64,000 nucleotides of DNA. Source: Amycolatopsis sp. 195334CR (GTDB lineage: Bacteria > Actinomycetota > Actinomycetes > Mycobacteriales > Pseudonocardiaceae). Under the pieces are notes generated by a model. It ran no database searches. It was given only the letters and a program-made list of their open reading frames with translations, and had not been told where the DNA came from. How positions within the stretch are numbered: position 1 is the first letter of the stretch; each line of letters opens with the position of its first letter. The stretch spans positions 2,976,001 to 3,040,000 of the forward strand of contig NZ_JAFJMJ010000001.1 of NCBI RefSeq assembly GCF_017309385.1, given 5' to 3'. Positions 1 to 8,219 of this stretch are shown one piece after another. The position numbers and the translations under genes were made by a program.

Positions 1-2
1 CA

Positions 3-944
3 GTGAGCAGGACCATCAGGATCGGCACGCGCGGCAGCAAGCTCGCGCTGGCCCAGACCGGCACCGTGGCCAAGGCGCTGGAAGAGACCGGCGCCAAGGT
101 CGAGCTGGTCACCATCTCCACCCCCGGCGACCGCTCCAGCGCGCCGATCACCGAGATCGGCATCGGGGTGTTCACCTCCGCGCTGCGCGACGCGCTGACC
201 GCCGGGGAGATCGACGTCGCCGTGCACTCCTACAAGGACCTCCCCACGGCGCCCGCGCCGGGACTGGTGATCGCGGCGGTCCCGCCGCGCGCCGACCCGC
301 GTGACGCGCTGATCGCCCGTGACGGCCTGACCCTCGGCGAACTGCCGCCGGGGTCGACCGTGGGCACCGGCTCGCCGCGGCGGACCGCGCAGCTGCGCGC
401 GCTCGGCCTCGGCCTGGAGATCGTGCCGATCCGCGGCAACATCGACACCCGCATGGGCAAGGTGTTCAGCGGTGAGCTCGACGCGGTGGTGCTGGCCAGG
501 GCCGGCCTGGCCAGGGTCGGCAAGCTGGACCGGATCACCGAGACGCTCGACCCGATCCAGCTGCTGCCCGCGCCCGCGCAGGGCGCGCTGGCGGTGGAGT
601 GCCGGTCGGACGACGCCGAGGTGGCCGCGCTGCTCCAGTCCACTTTGGACGACGAAGCCACCCGGATCGCGGTGACCGCGGAACGGGCCATGCTGGCCGC
701 GCTGGAGGCCGGGTGCAGTGCCCCGGTCGGGGCGCTGGCCGAAGTGGTGGAGGACCTCGACGAGAACGGCTCGGTGATCGAGCGGGTTTCGCTGCGGGGC
801 ACCGCGGCCGTCGGTGGTGACGGTGAAGCGGTGGACATGCTGCGCGCCTCCGCGGTGGCCGGCAAGGCCGAGGCGGAGAAGCTCGGCCGCGAGCTGGCCG
901 CCGAGTTGCTCGACCTCGGCGCCGGCGCGCTGACCGCGAACTGA
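3..944 (+). CDS. hemC: Hydroxymethylbilane synthase (porphobilinogen deaminase)
   Basis: Joins four porphobilinogen molecules into hydroxymethylbilane in the cytosol, the third-from-last step before uroporphyrinogen III. The 313-residue protein has family length. Visible are HSYKDLP (about 75-81, with the catalytic Asp), [14 protein letters not shown] (about 121-134) and GCSAPVG, whose Cys (about 238) is the expected attachment point of the dipyrromethane cofactor. The GTG at 3 overlaps a TGA at 4-6, the way coupled genes in this window are arranged, so an upstream gene (hemA expected from actinobacterial order) probably ends there; that gene is not visible. Function is secure from motifs. 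Confidence 0.97.
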   Translation: MSRTIRIGTRGSKLALAQTGTVAKALEETGAKVELVTISTPGDRSSAPITEIGIGVFTSALRDALTAGEIDVAVHSYKDLPTAPAPGLVIAAVPPRADPRDALIARDGLTLGELPPGSTVGTGSPRRTAQLRALGLGLEIVPIRGNIDTRMGKVFSGELDAVVLARAGLARVGKLDRITETLDPIQLLPAPAQGALAVECRSDDAEVAALLQSTLDDEATRIAVTAERAMLAALEAGCSAPVGALAEVVEDLDENGSVIERVSLRGTAAVGGDGEAVDMLRASAVAGKAEAEKLGRELAAELLDLGAGALTAN

Positions 945-1033
945 TTCTCGTTTTCCCTGGTCAACCGGGGAACAATGCTTGCCAGATGGCCGAGGTGTTC
1001 AGGCGGCCGATTGTAAAGAGGAGAGACGTAGAG

Positions 1034-2566
1034 ATGACCCCCGCGCGCAAGACCACCGGGCGCGTCGCCTTCGTGGGCTCGGGCCCCGGCGACGCCGGTC
1101 TGCTGACCGTCCGCGCCCAGGAGCTGCTGGGCAAGGCCGAGGTCGTGGTGACCGATCCGGACGTGCCCGCCGGCGTGCTGGCCTTCGCCCACCCCGACGC
1201 CGAGGTGCGCCCCGCCGTGGGGGACCCGGCCGAAGTGGCCAAGGACCTGGTCAACGAGGCCAAGTCGGGCCGGCTGGTGCTCCGGCTGGTCGCCGGTGAC
1301 CCGCTGACCCAGTCCGCCGCGGTGGCCGAGGTGCAGGCCGTGGCCAAGACCAGCGCCGTGTTCGACGTGGTGCCCGGCGTCTCGCCCGGTGCCGCGGTGC
1401 CCGCCTACGCCGGGGTCGCGCTCGGCGGCACGCACATCGAGGTCGACGTGCGCGGTGAGGTCGACTGGGCCGCGCTGGCCGGCACCGGTGCCCCGCTGGT
1501 GCTGCACGCCACCTCCAGCCACCTCGCCGAAGCCGCCTCCCGGCTGACCGAGCACGGGCTGGCCCCGGCCACCCCGGTCGCGGTCACCTCGAACGGCACC
1601 ATCAACACCCAGCGCACGGTGGACTCCACGCTGGCCTCGCTCTCGGCGGACGCCGGTGAGCTGGTCGGCCCGCTGGTGGTCACCGTCGGGCAGGCCGCCG
1701 GGCAGCGCTCGAAGCTGTCGTGGTGGGAGTCGCGCGCGCTGTACGGCTGGAAGGTGCTGGTCCCGCGCACCAAGGAGCAGGCGGGCGACATGGCCGACCG
1801 GCTGCACAGCCACGGCGCCACCTCGCACGAGGTGCCGACCATCTCGGTCGAACCGCCGCGCAGCCCGGCGCAGATGGAGCGCTCGGTCAAGGGCCTGGTC
1901 GACGGCCGGTACCAGTGGCTGGTGTTCACCTCCACCAACGCGGTGCGCGCGGTGTGGGAGAAGTTCGAGGAGTTCGGCCTGGACGCGCGGGCGTTCTCCG
2001 GCGTGAAGATCGCCTGCGTCGGCGAGGCGACCGCGGCGAAGGTGCGCTCGTTCGGCATCATCCCGGAGCTGGTGCCGACCGGTGAGCAGTCCTCGGAGGG
2101 CCTGCTGGCCGAGTTCCCGCCGTACGACGACGTGCTGGACCCGGTCGACCGGGTGCTGCTGCCGCGGGCGGACATCGCCACCGAGACGCTGTCCGCCGGG
2201 CTGCGCGAGCGCGGCTGGGAGATCGACGACGTGACGGCCTACCGGACCGTCCGGGCCGCCCCGCCGCCCGCCGACACCCGCGAGATGATCAAGACCGGCG
2301 GCTTCGACGCGGTGTGCTTCACCTCGTCGTCCACCGTGCGGAACCTGGTCGGCATCGCGGGCAAGCCGCACACCCGGACCCTGGTGGCCTGCATCGGCCC
2401 GAAGACCGCGGAGACGGCGACGGAGTTCGGCCTGCGCGTGGACGTGCAGCCGGAGGTGCCGAACGTGACCGCGCTGGTGGACGCGCTCGCCGCGCACGCC
2501 GCCCGGCTGCGGGCGGAGGGCGCCCTGCCCCCGCCGCGCAAGGCGAAGCGCGCTCGCCGCTCGTAG
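1034..2566 (+). CDS. hemD: SUMT-like / uroporphyrinogen-III synthase fusion (HemD)
   Basis: A 510-residue two-domain protein. Residues about 12-235 resemble uroporphyrinogen-III C-methyltransferase (VGSGPGD near the N-terminus, LVAGDP, VVPGVSPG). Residues about 245-495 are uroporphyrinogen-III synthase, which cyclises and inverts ring D of hydroxymethylbilane. The ATG at 1034 is preferred because AAGAGGAGAG at 1016-1025 sits 8 nt before it; an in-frame ATG at 986 would add 16 residues without a ribosome site. The methyltransferase half lacks the usual FGRGGEE after GDP (here GDPLTQSAAVAEV), so its activity is doubtful. It follows hemC after an 89-bp gap. The C-terminus is basic (KAKRARRS). 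Confidence 0.93.
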   Translation: MTPARKTTGRVAFVGSGPGDAGLLTVRAQELLGKAEVVVTDPDVPAGVLAFAHPDAEVRPAVGDPAEVAKDLVNEAKSGRLVLRLVAGDPLTQSAAVAEVQAVAKTSAVFDVVPGVSPGAAVPAYAGVALGGTHIEVDVRGEVDWAALAGTGAPLVLHATSSHLAEAASRLTEHGLAPATPVAVTSNGTINTQRTVDSTLASLSADAGELVGPLVVTVGQAAGQRSKLSWWESRALYGWKVLVPRTKEQAGDMADRLHSHGATSHEVPTISVEPPRSPAQMERSVKGLVDGRYQWLVFTSTNAVRAVWEKFEEFGLDARAFSGVKIACVGEATAAKVRSFGIIPELVPTGEQSSEGLLAEFPPYDDVLDPVDRVLLPRADIATETLSAGLRERGWEIDDVTAYRTVRAAPPPADTREMIKTGGFDAVCFTSSSTVRNLVGIAGKPHTRTLVACIGPKTAETATEFGLRVDVQPEVPNVTALVDALAAHAARLRAEGALPPPRKAKRARRS

Positions 2567-2577
2567 TCCGAATTGAG

Positions 2578-2628
2578 CTGACGCTTTGTCAGAAAATTGC
2601 ACCACCGCATTTTCTGACAAAGCGTCAG
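2578..2628. terminator. 20-bp perfect inverted repeat after hemD
   Basis: Arms 2578-2597 and 2609-2628 are perfect reverse complements (left arm begins CTGACGCTTTGTCAG) around an 11-nt loop. It starts 11 nt after the hemD stop. The right side is followed by TAAAAG and not by a T-run, so a classic intrinsic terminator is not certain; symmetric stems like this often end transcription in actinobacteria. The arms are clearly AT-richer than the flanks. Confidence 0.7.
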
Positions 2629-2647
2629 TAAAAGCATTTCGCCGGGT

Positions 2648-2673
2648 CCCCGCAATTCCACGGAATTGCGGGG
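2648..2673. terminator. 12-bp perfect hairpin just upstream of the hemB promoter
   Basis: CCCCGCAATTCC (2648-2659) and GGAATTGCGGGG (2662-2673) pair perfectly around a 2-nt centre. It ends 2 nt before the proposed hemB -10 box. In RNA the 2-nt loop would open to a slightly larger one. It could be a second terminator shielding hemB, or an operator dyad overlapping the hemB promoter, since it covers about -14 to -40 relative to a start at the GTG. Confidence 0.5.
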
Positions 2674-2675
2674 AG

Positions 2676-2681
2676 TACCGT
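2676..2681 (+). promoter_or_regulatory. Putative -10 box of a leaderless hemB transcript
   Basis: TACCGT fits TANNNT and lies 7 nt before the GTG start of hemB, the spacing expected when the mRNA begins at the start codon. A GGAAGG directly touching the GTG is too close to work as a ribosome site, which also favours leaderless translation. No clear -35 hexamer was seen. Confidence 0.5.
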
Positions 2682-2688
2682 CGGAAGG

Positions 2689-3660
2689 GTGTTTCCCGAA
2701 CATCGCCCCCGCCGGTTGCGTGTCACCCCCGCGATGCGGCGCCTCGTCAGTGAGACCACGCTCCGCCCGCGGCAGCTGATCCTGCCGATGTTCGTGGCCG
2801 AGGGCGCCGACGCGCCGCGGCCGATCGCGAGCATGCCGGGCGTGGTCCAGCACACCCGCGACTCGCTGCGCAAGGCGGCCGTCGAAGCCGTGCGCGCGGG
2901 CGTCGGCGGGCTCATGCTGTTCGGCATCCCGGAGCGGCACGACGCCATCGGCTCCGGTGCCACCGACGAGAACGGCATCCTCAACGTCGCCCTCCGCGAT
3001 CTCAAGGCCGAACTGGGCGACGAGACCGTGCTGATGGCCGACACCTGCCTCGACGAGTTCACCGACCACGGCCACTGCGGCGTGCTCGACGCGAACGGCG
3101 GCGTGGACAACGACGCCACCCTGGAGCGCTACGCCGAAATGGCGCTCGCGCAGGCGCGGGCCGGGGCGCACCTGCTCGGCCCGAGCGGGATGATGGACGG
3201 TCAGGTCGGCGTGATCCGCCGCGCGCTGGACGACGCCGGATTCACCGACACCGGGATTCTCGCCTATTCCGCGAAGTACTCCAGCGCCTTTTTCGGCCCC
3301 TTCCGCGAGGCGGTCAACTCGCAGCTCAAGGGCGACCGCAAGACCTACCAGCAGGACCCGGGCAACGCGCGGGAAGCGCTGCGCGAGATCGAGCTGGACG
3401 TGGCCGAGGGCGCGGACATGGTGATGGTCAAGCCCGCGCTCGCGTACCTGGACATCGTGCGCGCTGCTGCGGAGGTCTCGCCGGTGCCGGTGGCCGCGTA
3501 CAACATCTCCGGCGAGTACGCGATGGTCGAGGCCGCGGTGGCGAACGGCTGGCTGAACCGCGAAGCGACCATCCTCGAGGTCCTGACCTCGATCCGCCGG
3601 GCCGGGGCCGACTCGATCCTCACCTATTGGGCGGCCGAAGCGGCGCGCTGGCTGGACTGA
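2689..3660 (+). CDS. hemB: Porphobilinogen synthase (delta-aminolevulinate dehydratase)
   Basis: Condenses two 5-aminolevulinates to porphobilinogen. The 323 residues match family length. The two Schiff-base lysines are at about 196 ([16 protein letters not shown]) and 248 ([12 protein letters not shown]). The metal site reads [14 protein letters not shown] (about 118-131): the Cys-x-Cys of zinc enzymes is replaced by C-L-D, the Asp-type site linked to magnesium-dependent enzymes. The GTG start gives the usual N-terminus (EHRPRRLR). It has its own promoter and is separated from hemD by two hairpins, so it is probably transcribed on its own. Confidence 0.97.
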   Translation: MFPEHRPRRLRVTPAMRRLVSETTLRPRQLILPMFVAEGADAPRPIASMPGVVQHTRDSLRKAAVEAVRAGVGGLMLFGIPERHDAIGSGATDENGILNVALRDLKAELGDETVLMADTCLDEFTDHGHCGVLDANGGVDNDATLERYAEMALAQARAGAHLLGPSGMMDGQVGVIRRALDDAGFTDTGILAYSAKYSSAFFGPFREAVNSQLKGDRKTYQQDPGNAREALREIELDVAEGADMVMVKPALAYLDIVRAAAEVSPVPVAAYNISGEYAMVEAAVANGWLNREATILEVLTSIRRAGADSILTYWAAEAARWLD

Positions 3661-3674
3661 CCGAGCGGGGAAAC

Positions 3675-3680
3675 TAGAGT
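3675..3680 (+). promoter_or_regulatory. Putative -10 box, leaderless start of the 3688 gene
   Basis: TAGAGT lies 7 nt before GTG 3688 and no ribosome binding site is present, so a leaderless transcript starting at the GTG is likely. It would drive the three-gene membrane-protein run 3688-4995. Confidence 0.45.
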
Positions 3681-3687
3681 CACCGCC

Positions 3688-4203
3688 GTGACCGAGCCAA
3701 CCGAGAAACCCGAACCCGAAGGCCTGCCCAAGGCGCCCGCGCTGTCCGGGGACGAGACCGCGAAGCCGGTGGCGGGCCCGCTGCCCCAGCCGGTGAAGGT
3801 GTCCTGGTACCTGTGGATCGCCGCCAGCGCGGTGATGGTGCTCGGCTTCGCGCTCTCGCTGGTGATGAAGCAGCAGATCATCGACCTGACCCTGGAGCTG
3901 CCGCGCGACCAGCGGCTGACCGCCGAGCAGATCGCCGGCGGCATCACCACCGTGCTGTGGACCTTCCTGGTCGGCGCTGTGGTGTTCGCCGCGTTGTTCC
4001 TGCTGTTCGCCTGGAAGGCCAAGGACGGCACGCGCTCGGCGCGCACCGTGCTGACCGTGCTCGCCGCGGTGACGGTGGTCTTCCAGGTGCTGTTCTTCGC
4101 CAACGAGGCCAAGCTGCTGGCCTGCGCGCTGATCGTCGCCGCCACCGTCTGCCTCTACCTGCCCAGCGTGCAGTCCTACTTCCCGAAGCTGCCGAAGCGG
4201 TGA
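3688..4203 (+). CDS. Four-helix membrane protein of unknown function
   Basis: 171 residues: a 35-residue Pro/Glu/Lys-rich cytosolic N-terminus, then four predicted membrane segments (about 38-60, 86-109, 117-138, 142-160) and a short basic tail. I recognise no catalytic motif. The position after hemB is like that of the transmembrane protein Rv0513 in M. tuberculosis (from memory), so it may belong to a conserved actinobacterial haem neighbourhood. Its stop overlaps the next start (GTGA), so it is translationally coupled to the 4200 gene. Confidence 0.8.
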   Translation: MTEPTEKPEPEGLPKAPALSGDETAKPVAGPLPQPVKVSWYLWIAASAVMVLGFALSLVMKQQIIDLTLELPRDQRLTAEQIAGGITTVLWTFLVGAVVFAALFLLFAWKAKDGTRSARTVLTVLAAVTVVFQVLFFANEAKLLACALIVAATVCLYLPSVQSYFPKLPKR

Positions 4204-4658
4204 CCGAACCCCGGGTGCTGCTCGACGAGCCGGGCGCCGGGGGCGCGCCGCTGCTGTGGGGCCCCGGCTTCGCGCTGGCCGGCTTCGGCCTCGAACTGCT
4301 CGCGGGCGGCCCGGTGCACGGGATCGAGTGGGTGCTGGTCGGCCTGGCGCTGCTCGGCGTGACCATGCTCTGGGTGTACGCCCGGCGCCGGTTCCTCAGC
4401 GTCAAGGTGACCACCGAGGCGCTGTGGCAGGGCCGGGAAAGCCTGCCGGTCGGGCGGATCTCCGAACTCGACGACGTCGGCACGCCGGTGGGTGCGAAGG
4501 TGCTCGGCGGCGGCCCGGCGGTGCCCCGGAAGTTCGAGGACGTGCCGCTCCGGCTCGACGACGGCAGCGTGGTGCTGGCCTGGGCGCGTGACGCCGAAAA
4601 GTTGCGCGCCGCGTTGCGCCGGGTGACCGGCATCGTGAGAGAGTCTGACGGTGAGTGA
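4200..4658 (+). CDS. Membrane protein with PH-like C-terminal domain, unknown function
   Basis: 152 residues starting at GTG 4200, which overlaps the previous stop by 3 nt. Two hydrophobic helices (about 17-35 and 42-60, ending WVYARRR) are followed by a soluble beta-rich stretch of about 85 residues (SVKVTTEALWQG ... DDGSVVLAWARDAEKLRAAL) that looks like the small PH-like domains of actinobacterial membrane proteins (similar in feel to DUF3093). The family call is tentative. It sits between two other small membrane proteins in one coupled run. Confidence 0.7.
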   Translation: MTEPRVLLDEPGAGGAPLLWGPGFALAGFGLELLAGGPVHGIEWVLVGLALLGVTMLWVYARRRFLSVKVTTEALWQGRESLPVGRISELDDVGTPVGAKVLGGGPAVPRKFEDVPLRLDDGSVVLAWARDAEKLRAALRRVTGIVRESDGE

Positions 4659-4995
4659 TATCGAGCCGGACTGGCCGCCGGAGCCCCCGAGCACGCCCCA
4701 TCGCCTGCACCGCCCGTCGCGCGCGATCGTGGCCGTGGTCGAGCTGGTGCTCGCCGGGGTGGCGGTCTGGCTGGCGACGCTGGCCTGGTCGGCGTCGATC
4801 AGCACGGTGCGCGTCCGGGCGTCGGACGGGGCCGAGCTGACCTCCTTCCACTACGCGGGGAACTGGGTGCTCGCGGCGATCGTGCTCGGCTTGGCAGCCA
4901 CCCTGCTGGTGGTGGACGCGGTGCGCCAGTTCGTGCTCGGGGCACGGGCCCGCCCGCGCAAGCCGCGCAAGGATCCACAGCCCGCGCACAGCTGA
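4651..4995 (+). CDS. Two-helix membrane protein, unknown function
   Basis: 114 residues from GTG 4651, overlapping the preceding stop by 8 nt. A Pro-rich N-terminus (EPDWPPEPPSTPHR) precedes two membrane segments (about 25-48 and 70-90) flanking a short outside loop, with a basic tail (RARPRKPRKDP). It may correspond to the small membrane protein Rv0514 near hemB in mycobacteria (from memory). No function can be read from the sequence. Confidence 0.75.
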   Translation: MSDIEPDWPPEPPSTPHRLHRPSRAIVAVVELVLAGVAVWLATLAWSASISTVRVRASDGAELTSFHYAGNWVLAAIVLGLAATLLVVDAVRQFVLGARARPRKPRKDPQPAHS

Positions 4996-5035
4996 CTCCC
5001 AGCCCGCCAACAACTTCGGCGACGACCGTCGCCGC

Positions 5036-6019
5036 ATGACCAAACGCCGTACCTGGCTGATCAACGGGGTACTCGTCCTGGCGCTCGGTGGCGCCGCGTT
5101 CGGGGCGTACCAGGCGTTCGCGCCCGCCGAGGGCGGCGCGCAGGCGCAGTCCAGGACCACCCCGGTGACCAGGGCGGACGTCACCGAGTCGGTGTCCGCG
5201 GCGGGCACCGTGGCCAGCGTGTACACGGCGAACGCCGATTTCGGCACCGCGGGTGCGGTGGCCACCATCGAGGTCGCGGTCGGCGACACCGTCACCGCCG
5301 GGCAGCGACTGGCCACTTTGGACAGTGCGCAGGCGGACCGCAAGCTGGACCTGGCCCAGAGCGAACTGGCCGCCGCCGAGGAGGAACTGGCGAACGCGCC
5401 GGAGACCAGCGCGGCTCTGCAAGCGAAGGTGGACCAGGCCGAGATCGATGTGGCCGACGCCAAGACCGCCGTCGCGAACACCGTGCTGAAGGCGCCGGGC
5501 GCCGGCACGGTCACCACCATCAACGGTTACGTCGGGCAGCAGGTCGGCAACGGCTCGGCCGGTTTCGTGGTGCTCACCGATCTCCAGAACTACGTGGTCG
5601 ACTCGTCGATCGCCGAGGTCGACACGGCCAAGGTGAAAACCGGCCAGCAGGCCACCATCACGGTCAACGCGTTGTCCGGCAAGGAGATCACCGCGACCGT
5701 CGAGTCGATCGCGCTCACCCCCGCGGAGAGCGGCGACACGGTGACCTACCCGGCGAAGCTGAAGTTGGCCGAACCGCCGGAGGGCCTGCGGCCGGGCCAG
5801 TCGGCGAGCGTGTCGATCACCGTGGCCGAGGCCGAGAACGCGCTCGCGGTGCCCGCCGCCGCGGTCAAGGGCGGCGGCACGGTGCTGGTGCGGCGTGACG
5901 GCCAGGACGTGCCGGTGCGGGTGGAACTCGGGGTGCGCGGCCAGGCGCTGGTCGAGGTGAAGTCCGGGCTGGCCGAGGGCGACCAGGTGGTGCTGGAAGC
6001 GGCGGAGGCGCGGCGGTGA
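5036..6019 (+). CDS. HlyD/MacA-type adaptor of an ABC exporter
   Basis: 327 residues with an N-terminal membrane anchor (about 8-25), a split biotinyl-lipoyl domain (VASVYTANADFGTAG ... VGDTVTAGQRLATLD), a short charged helical hairpin (about 102-145) and beta-barrel plus membrane-proximal domains that end before VVLEAAEARR. It is the extracytoplasmic adaptor for the ATPase and permease encoded directly downstream. The coiled hairpin is short, as expected in a Gram-positive that has no TolC partner. The start overlaps nothing; the stop overlaps the next GTG by 4 nt. The substrate is unknown: possibly a peptide, lipid or antibiotic. Confidence 0.88.
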   Translation: MTKRRTWLINGVLVLALGGAAFGAYQAFAPAEGGAQAQSRTTPVTRADVTESVSAAGTVASVYTANADFGTAGAVATIEVAVGDTVTAGQRLATLDSAQADRKLDLAQSELAAAEEELANAPETSAALQAKVDQAEIDVADAKTAVANTVLKAPGAGTVTTINGYVGQQVGNGSAGFVVLTDLQNYVVDSSIAEVDTAKVKTGQQATITVNALSGKEITATVESIALTPAESGDTVTYPAKLKLAEPPEGLRPGQSASVSITVAEAENALAVPAAAVKGGGTVLVRRDGQDVPVRVELGVRGQALVEVKSGLAEGDQVVLEAAEARR

Positions 6020-6702
6020 GCCCGGTCATCGAGGTCACCGGGCTGCGCAAGACCTACGGCGACGGGGAAACCGCCGTGCACGCGTTGCGCGGGGTGGATC
6101 TGGTGGTGCCGCGCGGCGAGTACGTGGCGATCATGGGCGCGTCCGGTTCGGGCAAGTCGACGCTGCTGAACGTGCTCGGCTGCCTGGACGTGCCGACCGG
6201 TGGTGAGTACGTGCTCGACTCGGTGCCGGTGAGCGCGTTGCGCGAGAGCCAGCTTTCCTTGCTGCGCAACCGGAAGATCGGCTTCGTGTTCCAGTCCTTC
6301 AACCTGGTTCCCCGGGTCAGTGCACTGTCCAATGTGGAACTTCCGTTGGTGTACGCCGGGCTGCGCCGGGCGCGGCGGCGGGATCGGGCGATGGCCGCGC
6401 TGGAACTGGTCGGCCTCACCGATCGCGCGAAGCACGTGCCCAGCGAACTGTCCGGCGGGCAGCAGCAACGGGTCGCGCTGGCCAGGGCGCTGGTCACCGC
6501 GCCGGCGCTGCTGCTGGCCGACGAGCCGACCGGCAACCTCGACCGGGCCAGCACCGCCGAGGTGCTCGCCGTGTTCGACCGGCTGCACGCGCTCGGCCGG
6601 ACGATCGTGGTGATCACGCACGAGGACGAGGTCGCCGCGCACGCCCACCGGGTGGTCCGGGTCAGCGACGGGCGGATCGTGGCCGACGAGGCGGGGTGGT
6701 GA
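6016..6702 (+). CDS. MacB/LolD-type ABC transporter ATPase
   Basis: 228 residues. It has a Walker A GASGSGKST (about 41-49), Q-loop FVFQSFNLVPRV, signature LSGGQQQRVALARAL, Walker B LLLADEPTGNLD and the switch His in VVITHE. This is the ATPase class that works with FtsX/MacB-fold permeases, and the partner adaptor and permease flank it. The GTG start overlaps the adaptor stop (GTGA), so the three are coupled. The mechanism in this class is mechanotransmission from the cytosol; what is moved cannot be read from sequence. Confidence 0.95.
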   Translation: MSPVIEVTGLRKTYGDGETAVHALRGVDLVVPRGEYVAIMGASGSGKSTLLNVLGCLDVPTGGEYVLDSVPVSALRESQLSLLRNRKIGFVFQSFNLVPRVSALSNVELPLVYAGLRRARRRDRAMAALELVGLTDRAKHVPSELSGGQQQRVALARALVTAPALLLADEPTGNLDRASTAEVLAVFDRLHALGRTIVVITHEDEVAAHAHRVVRVSDGRIVADEAGW

Positions 6703-6703
6703 G

Positions 6704-7873
6704 GTGGAGGTCCTCCGGTTCGCCGCGCGCGGGCTGACCACGAACAAGCTGCGCTCGGCGCTGACCACGCTCGGCATCACCATCGGCGTGGCGGCGGTGA
6801 TCGTGCTGGTGGCGGTCGGCAACGGCGCGTCGGCCAAGGTCGCGGCGAGCATCGAAGGGCTGGGCACCAACGTGCTGACGGTGACGCCGGCGCGCGGCCC
6901 CGACGCCCGTCAACTGTCCACACAGGACGCCAAGGCGCTGGTGGATCCGCTGGGCGCGCCCGACGTCCAGGCGGCCTCGCCGGTGGTGTCCGCCTCGGCC
7001 ACCGCCGTCGCCGGGCAGACCAGCTACGACCTGCCCGCGGTGACCGGCACCGATCTCGAGTACTTCACCACCACGAACCGCGTGGCCGCGCGGGGCGCGT
7101 TGTTCACCGCCGAGGACGTGACGGCCGCGCGCAAGGTGGTGGTGCTCGGCCCGGCCGTCGCCGAGGAGTTGTTCGGCCGGGCCGATCCGGTGGGGCAGAA
7201 GGTGTTGCTCGACGGCATCGAGTTCACCGTGGTCGGCGTGCTCGCGGAGAAGGGCAGCACCGGCGAGCGCAACGCCGACGAGGTGGCCATCGCACCGCTG
7301 ACCGCCGTGCAGGATTCGCTGACCGGGTACGGCGGACTGGACCAGATCGTCGTGCGGGCCGCCGCCCCGGACGCGGTTTCGCTGGCGCAGGCCGAGATCA
7401 CCGCGATCCTCACCGCGCGGCTGTCCGACGCGGAGGCGTTCTCCGTGCAGAACTCGGCGGAACTGCTCGAAGCGAGCCAGTCGACCACCGAGACCTTCAC
7501 CGTGCTGCTGACCGCGGTCGCGGCGATCTCGCTGCTGGTCGGCGGGCTCGGCGTGACCAACATCATGCTGGTCACGGTCACCGAGCGGATCCGCGAGATC
7601 GGCATCCGCAAGGCAATCGGCGCGCCGCGGGCGGCCATCCTCGGGCAGTTCCTCGCCGAGGCGACCCTGCTCAGCCTCTTCGGTGGCCTGCTGGGTGTGC
7701 TGCTCGGGGTGCTGGGCAGCCGGTTCGACGTCGCCGGGATCACGCCGGTGCTGGTGCCGTCGTCGATCGTGCTGGCCTTCGCGGTCTCGGCGCTGATCGG
7801 CCTGTTCTTCGGCAGCTACCCGGCCGCGCGGGCGGCCGCCCTGCGCCCGATCGACGCCCTTCGACACGAGTAG
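6704..7873 (+). CDS. MacB/FtsX-fold ABC transporter permease
   Basis: 389 residues in the MacB topology: one N-terminal membrane helix after the [14 protein letters not shown] motif (about 11-45), a large outside MacB_PCD-type domain (about 50-255) and three C-terminal helices (about 265-380) with the typical [16 protein letters not shown]. It begins 2 nt after the ATPase stop and pairs with the adaptor at 5036. Together they form a complete three-part exporter of the kind often found beside cell-envelope genes in actinomycetes. Confidence 0.93.
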   Translation: MEVLRFAARGLTTNKLRSALTTLGITIGVAAVIVLVAVGNGASAKVAASIEGLGTNVLTVTPARGPDARQLSTQDAKALVDPLGAPDVQAASPVVSASATAVAGQTSYDLPAVTGTDLEYFTTTNRVAARGALFTAEDVTAARKVVVLGPAVAEELFGRADPVGQKVLLDGIEFTVVGVLAEKGSTGERNADEVAIAPLTAVQDSLTGYGGLDQIVVRAAAPDAVSLAQAEITAILTARLSDAEAFSVQNSAELLEASQSTTETFTVLLTAVAAISLLVGGLGVTNIMLVTVTERIREIGIRKAIGAPRAAILGQFLAEATLLSLFGGLLGVLLGVLGSRFDVAGITPVLVPSSIVLAFAVSALIGLFFGSYPAARAAALRPIDALRHE

Positions 7874-7881
7874 GAACGCTG

Positions 7882-8184
7882 GTGACACAACAACTTTCCG
7901 CCGCCGAAGTGGTGAACGAGCCGATCGGGGACCTCACCGCGGACCTGGCGCGGGCGGCCCGTCCGACCAGCCGCACCACGCTCGTGCTGGCCGCGCTGGT
8001 GGCGTTCGTGGTGGTCTTCGGCGCGGGCGCGTGGACGCACGCGCTCCTTTCCGGACCGTCCTCGCCGGAGAGCACGTCGGCGGTGCCCGGCGGCGGCAAC
8101 CGCGGGCCGCAGCCGGGGCAGGGCGGGGTGATCATGCGACCGGAGGGCGGCCAGGGCGGTCAGCGCCCGCCCGGCCGCGGGTGA
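7882..8184 (+). CDS. Small single-pass membrane protein at the end of the exporter operon
   Basis: 100 residues from GTG 7882, 8 nt after the permease stop: a short cytosolic N-terminus, one membrane helix (about 33-57) and an outside tail that is Gly/Gln/Pro-rich ([23 protein letters not shown]). There is no known domain. It ends 35 nt before hemL but its codon use and position assign it to the ABC operon. It may be an accessory subunit of the exporter. Confidence 0.65.
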   Translation: MTQQLSAAEVVNEPIGDLTADLARAARPTSRTTLVLAALVAFVVVFGAGAWTHALLSGPSSPESTSAVPGGGNRGPQPGQGGVIMRPEGGQGGQRPPGRG

Positions 8185-8219
8185 GCCGCCGGTCGGTCTG
8201 CTCTGTCAGACTGGCGACC

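Noticed and set aside
230..2620. 796-codon open frame on the minus strand across hemC and hemD
   Set aside because: The translation is Arg/Gly/His-rich low complexity with no domain, a shadow of GC-rich third positions; the plus strand carries two clear enzymes.
8031..8219. Longer hemL start
   Set aside because: It would overlap the exporter tail gene and add a non-conserved Arg-rich stretch; the GTG at 8220 gives family length.
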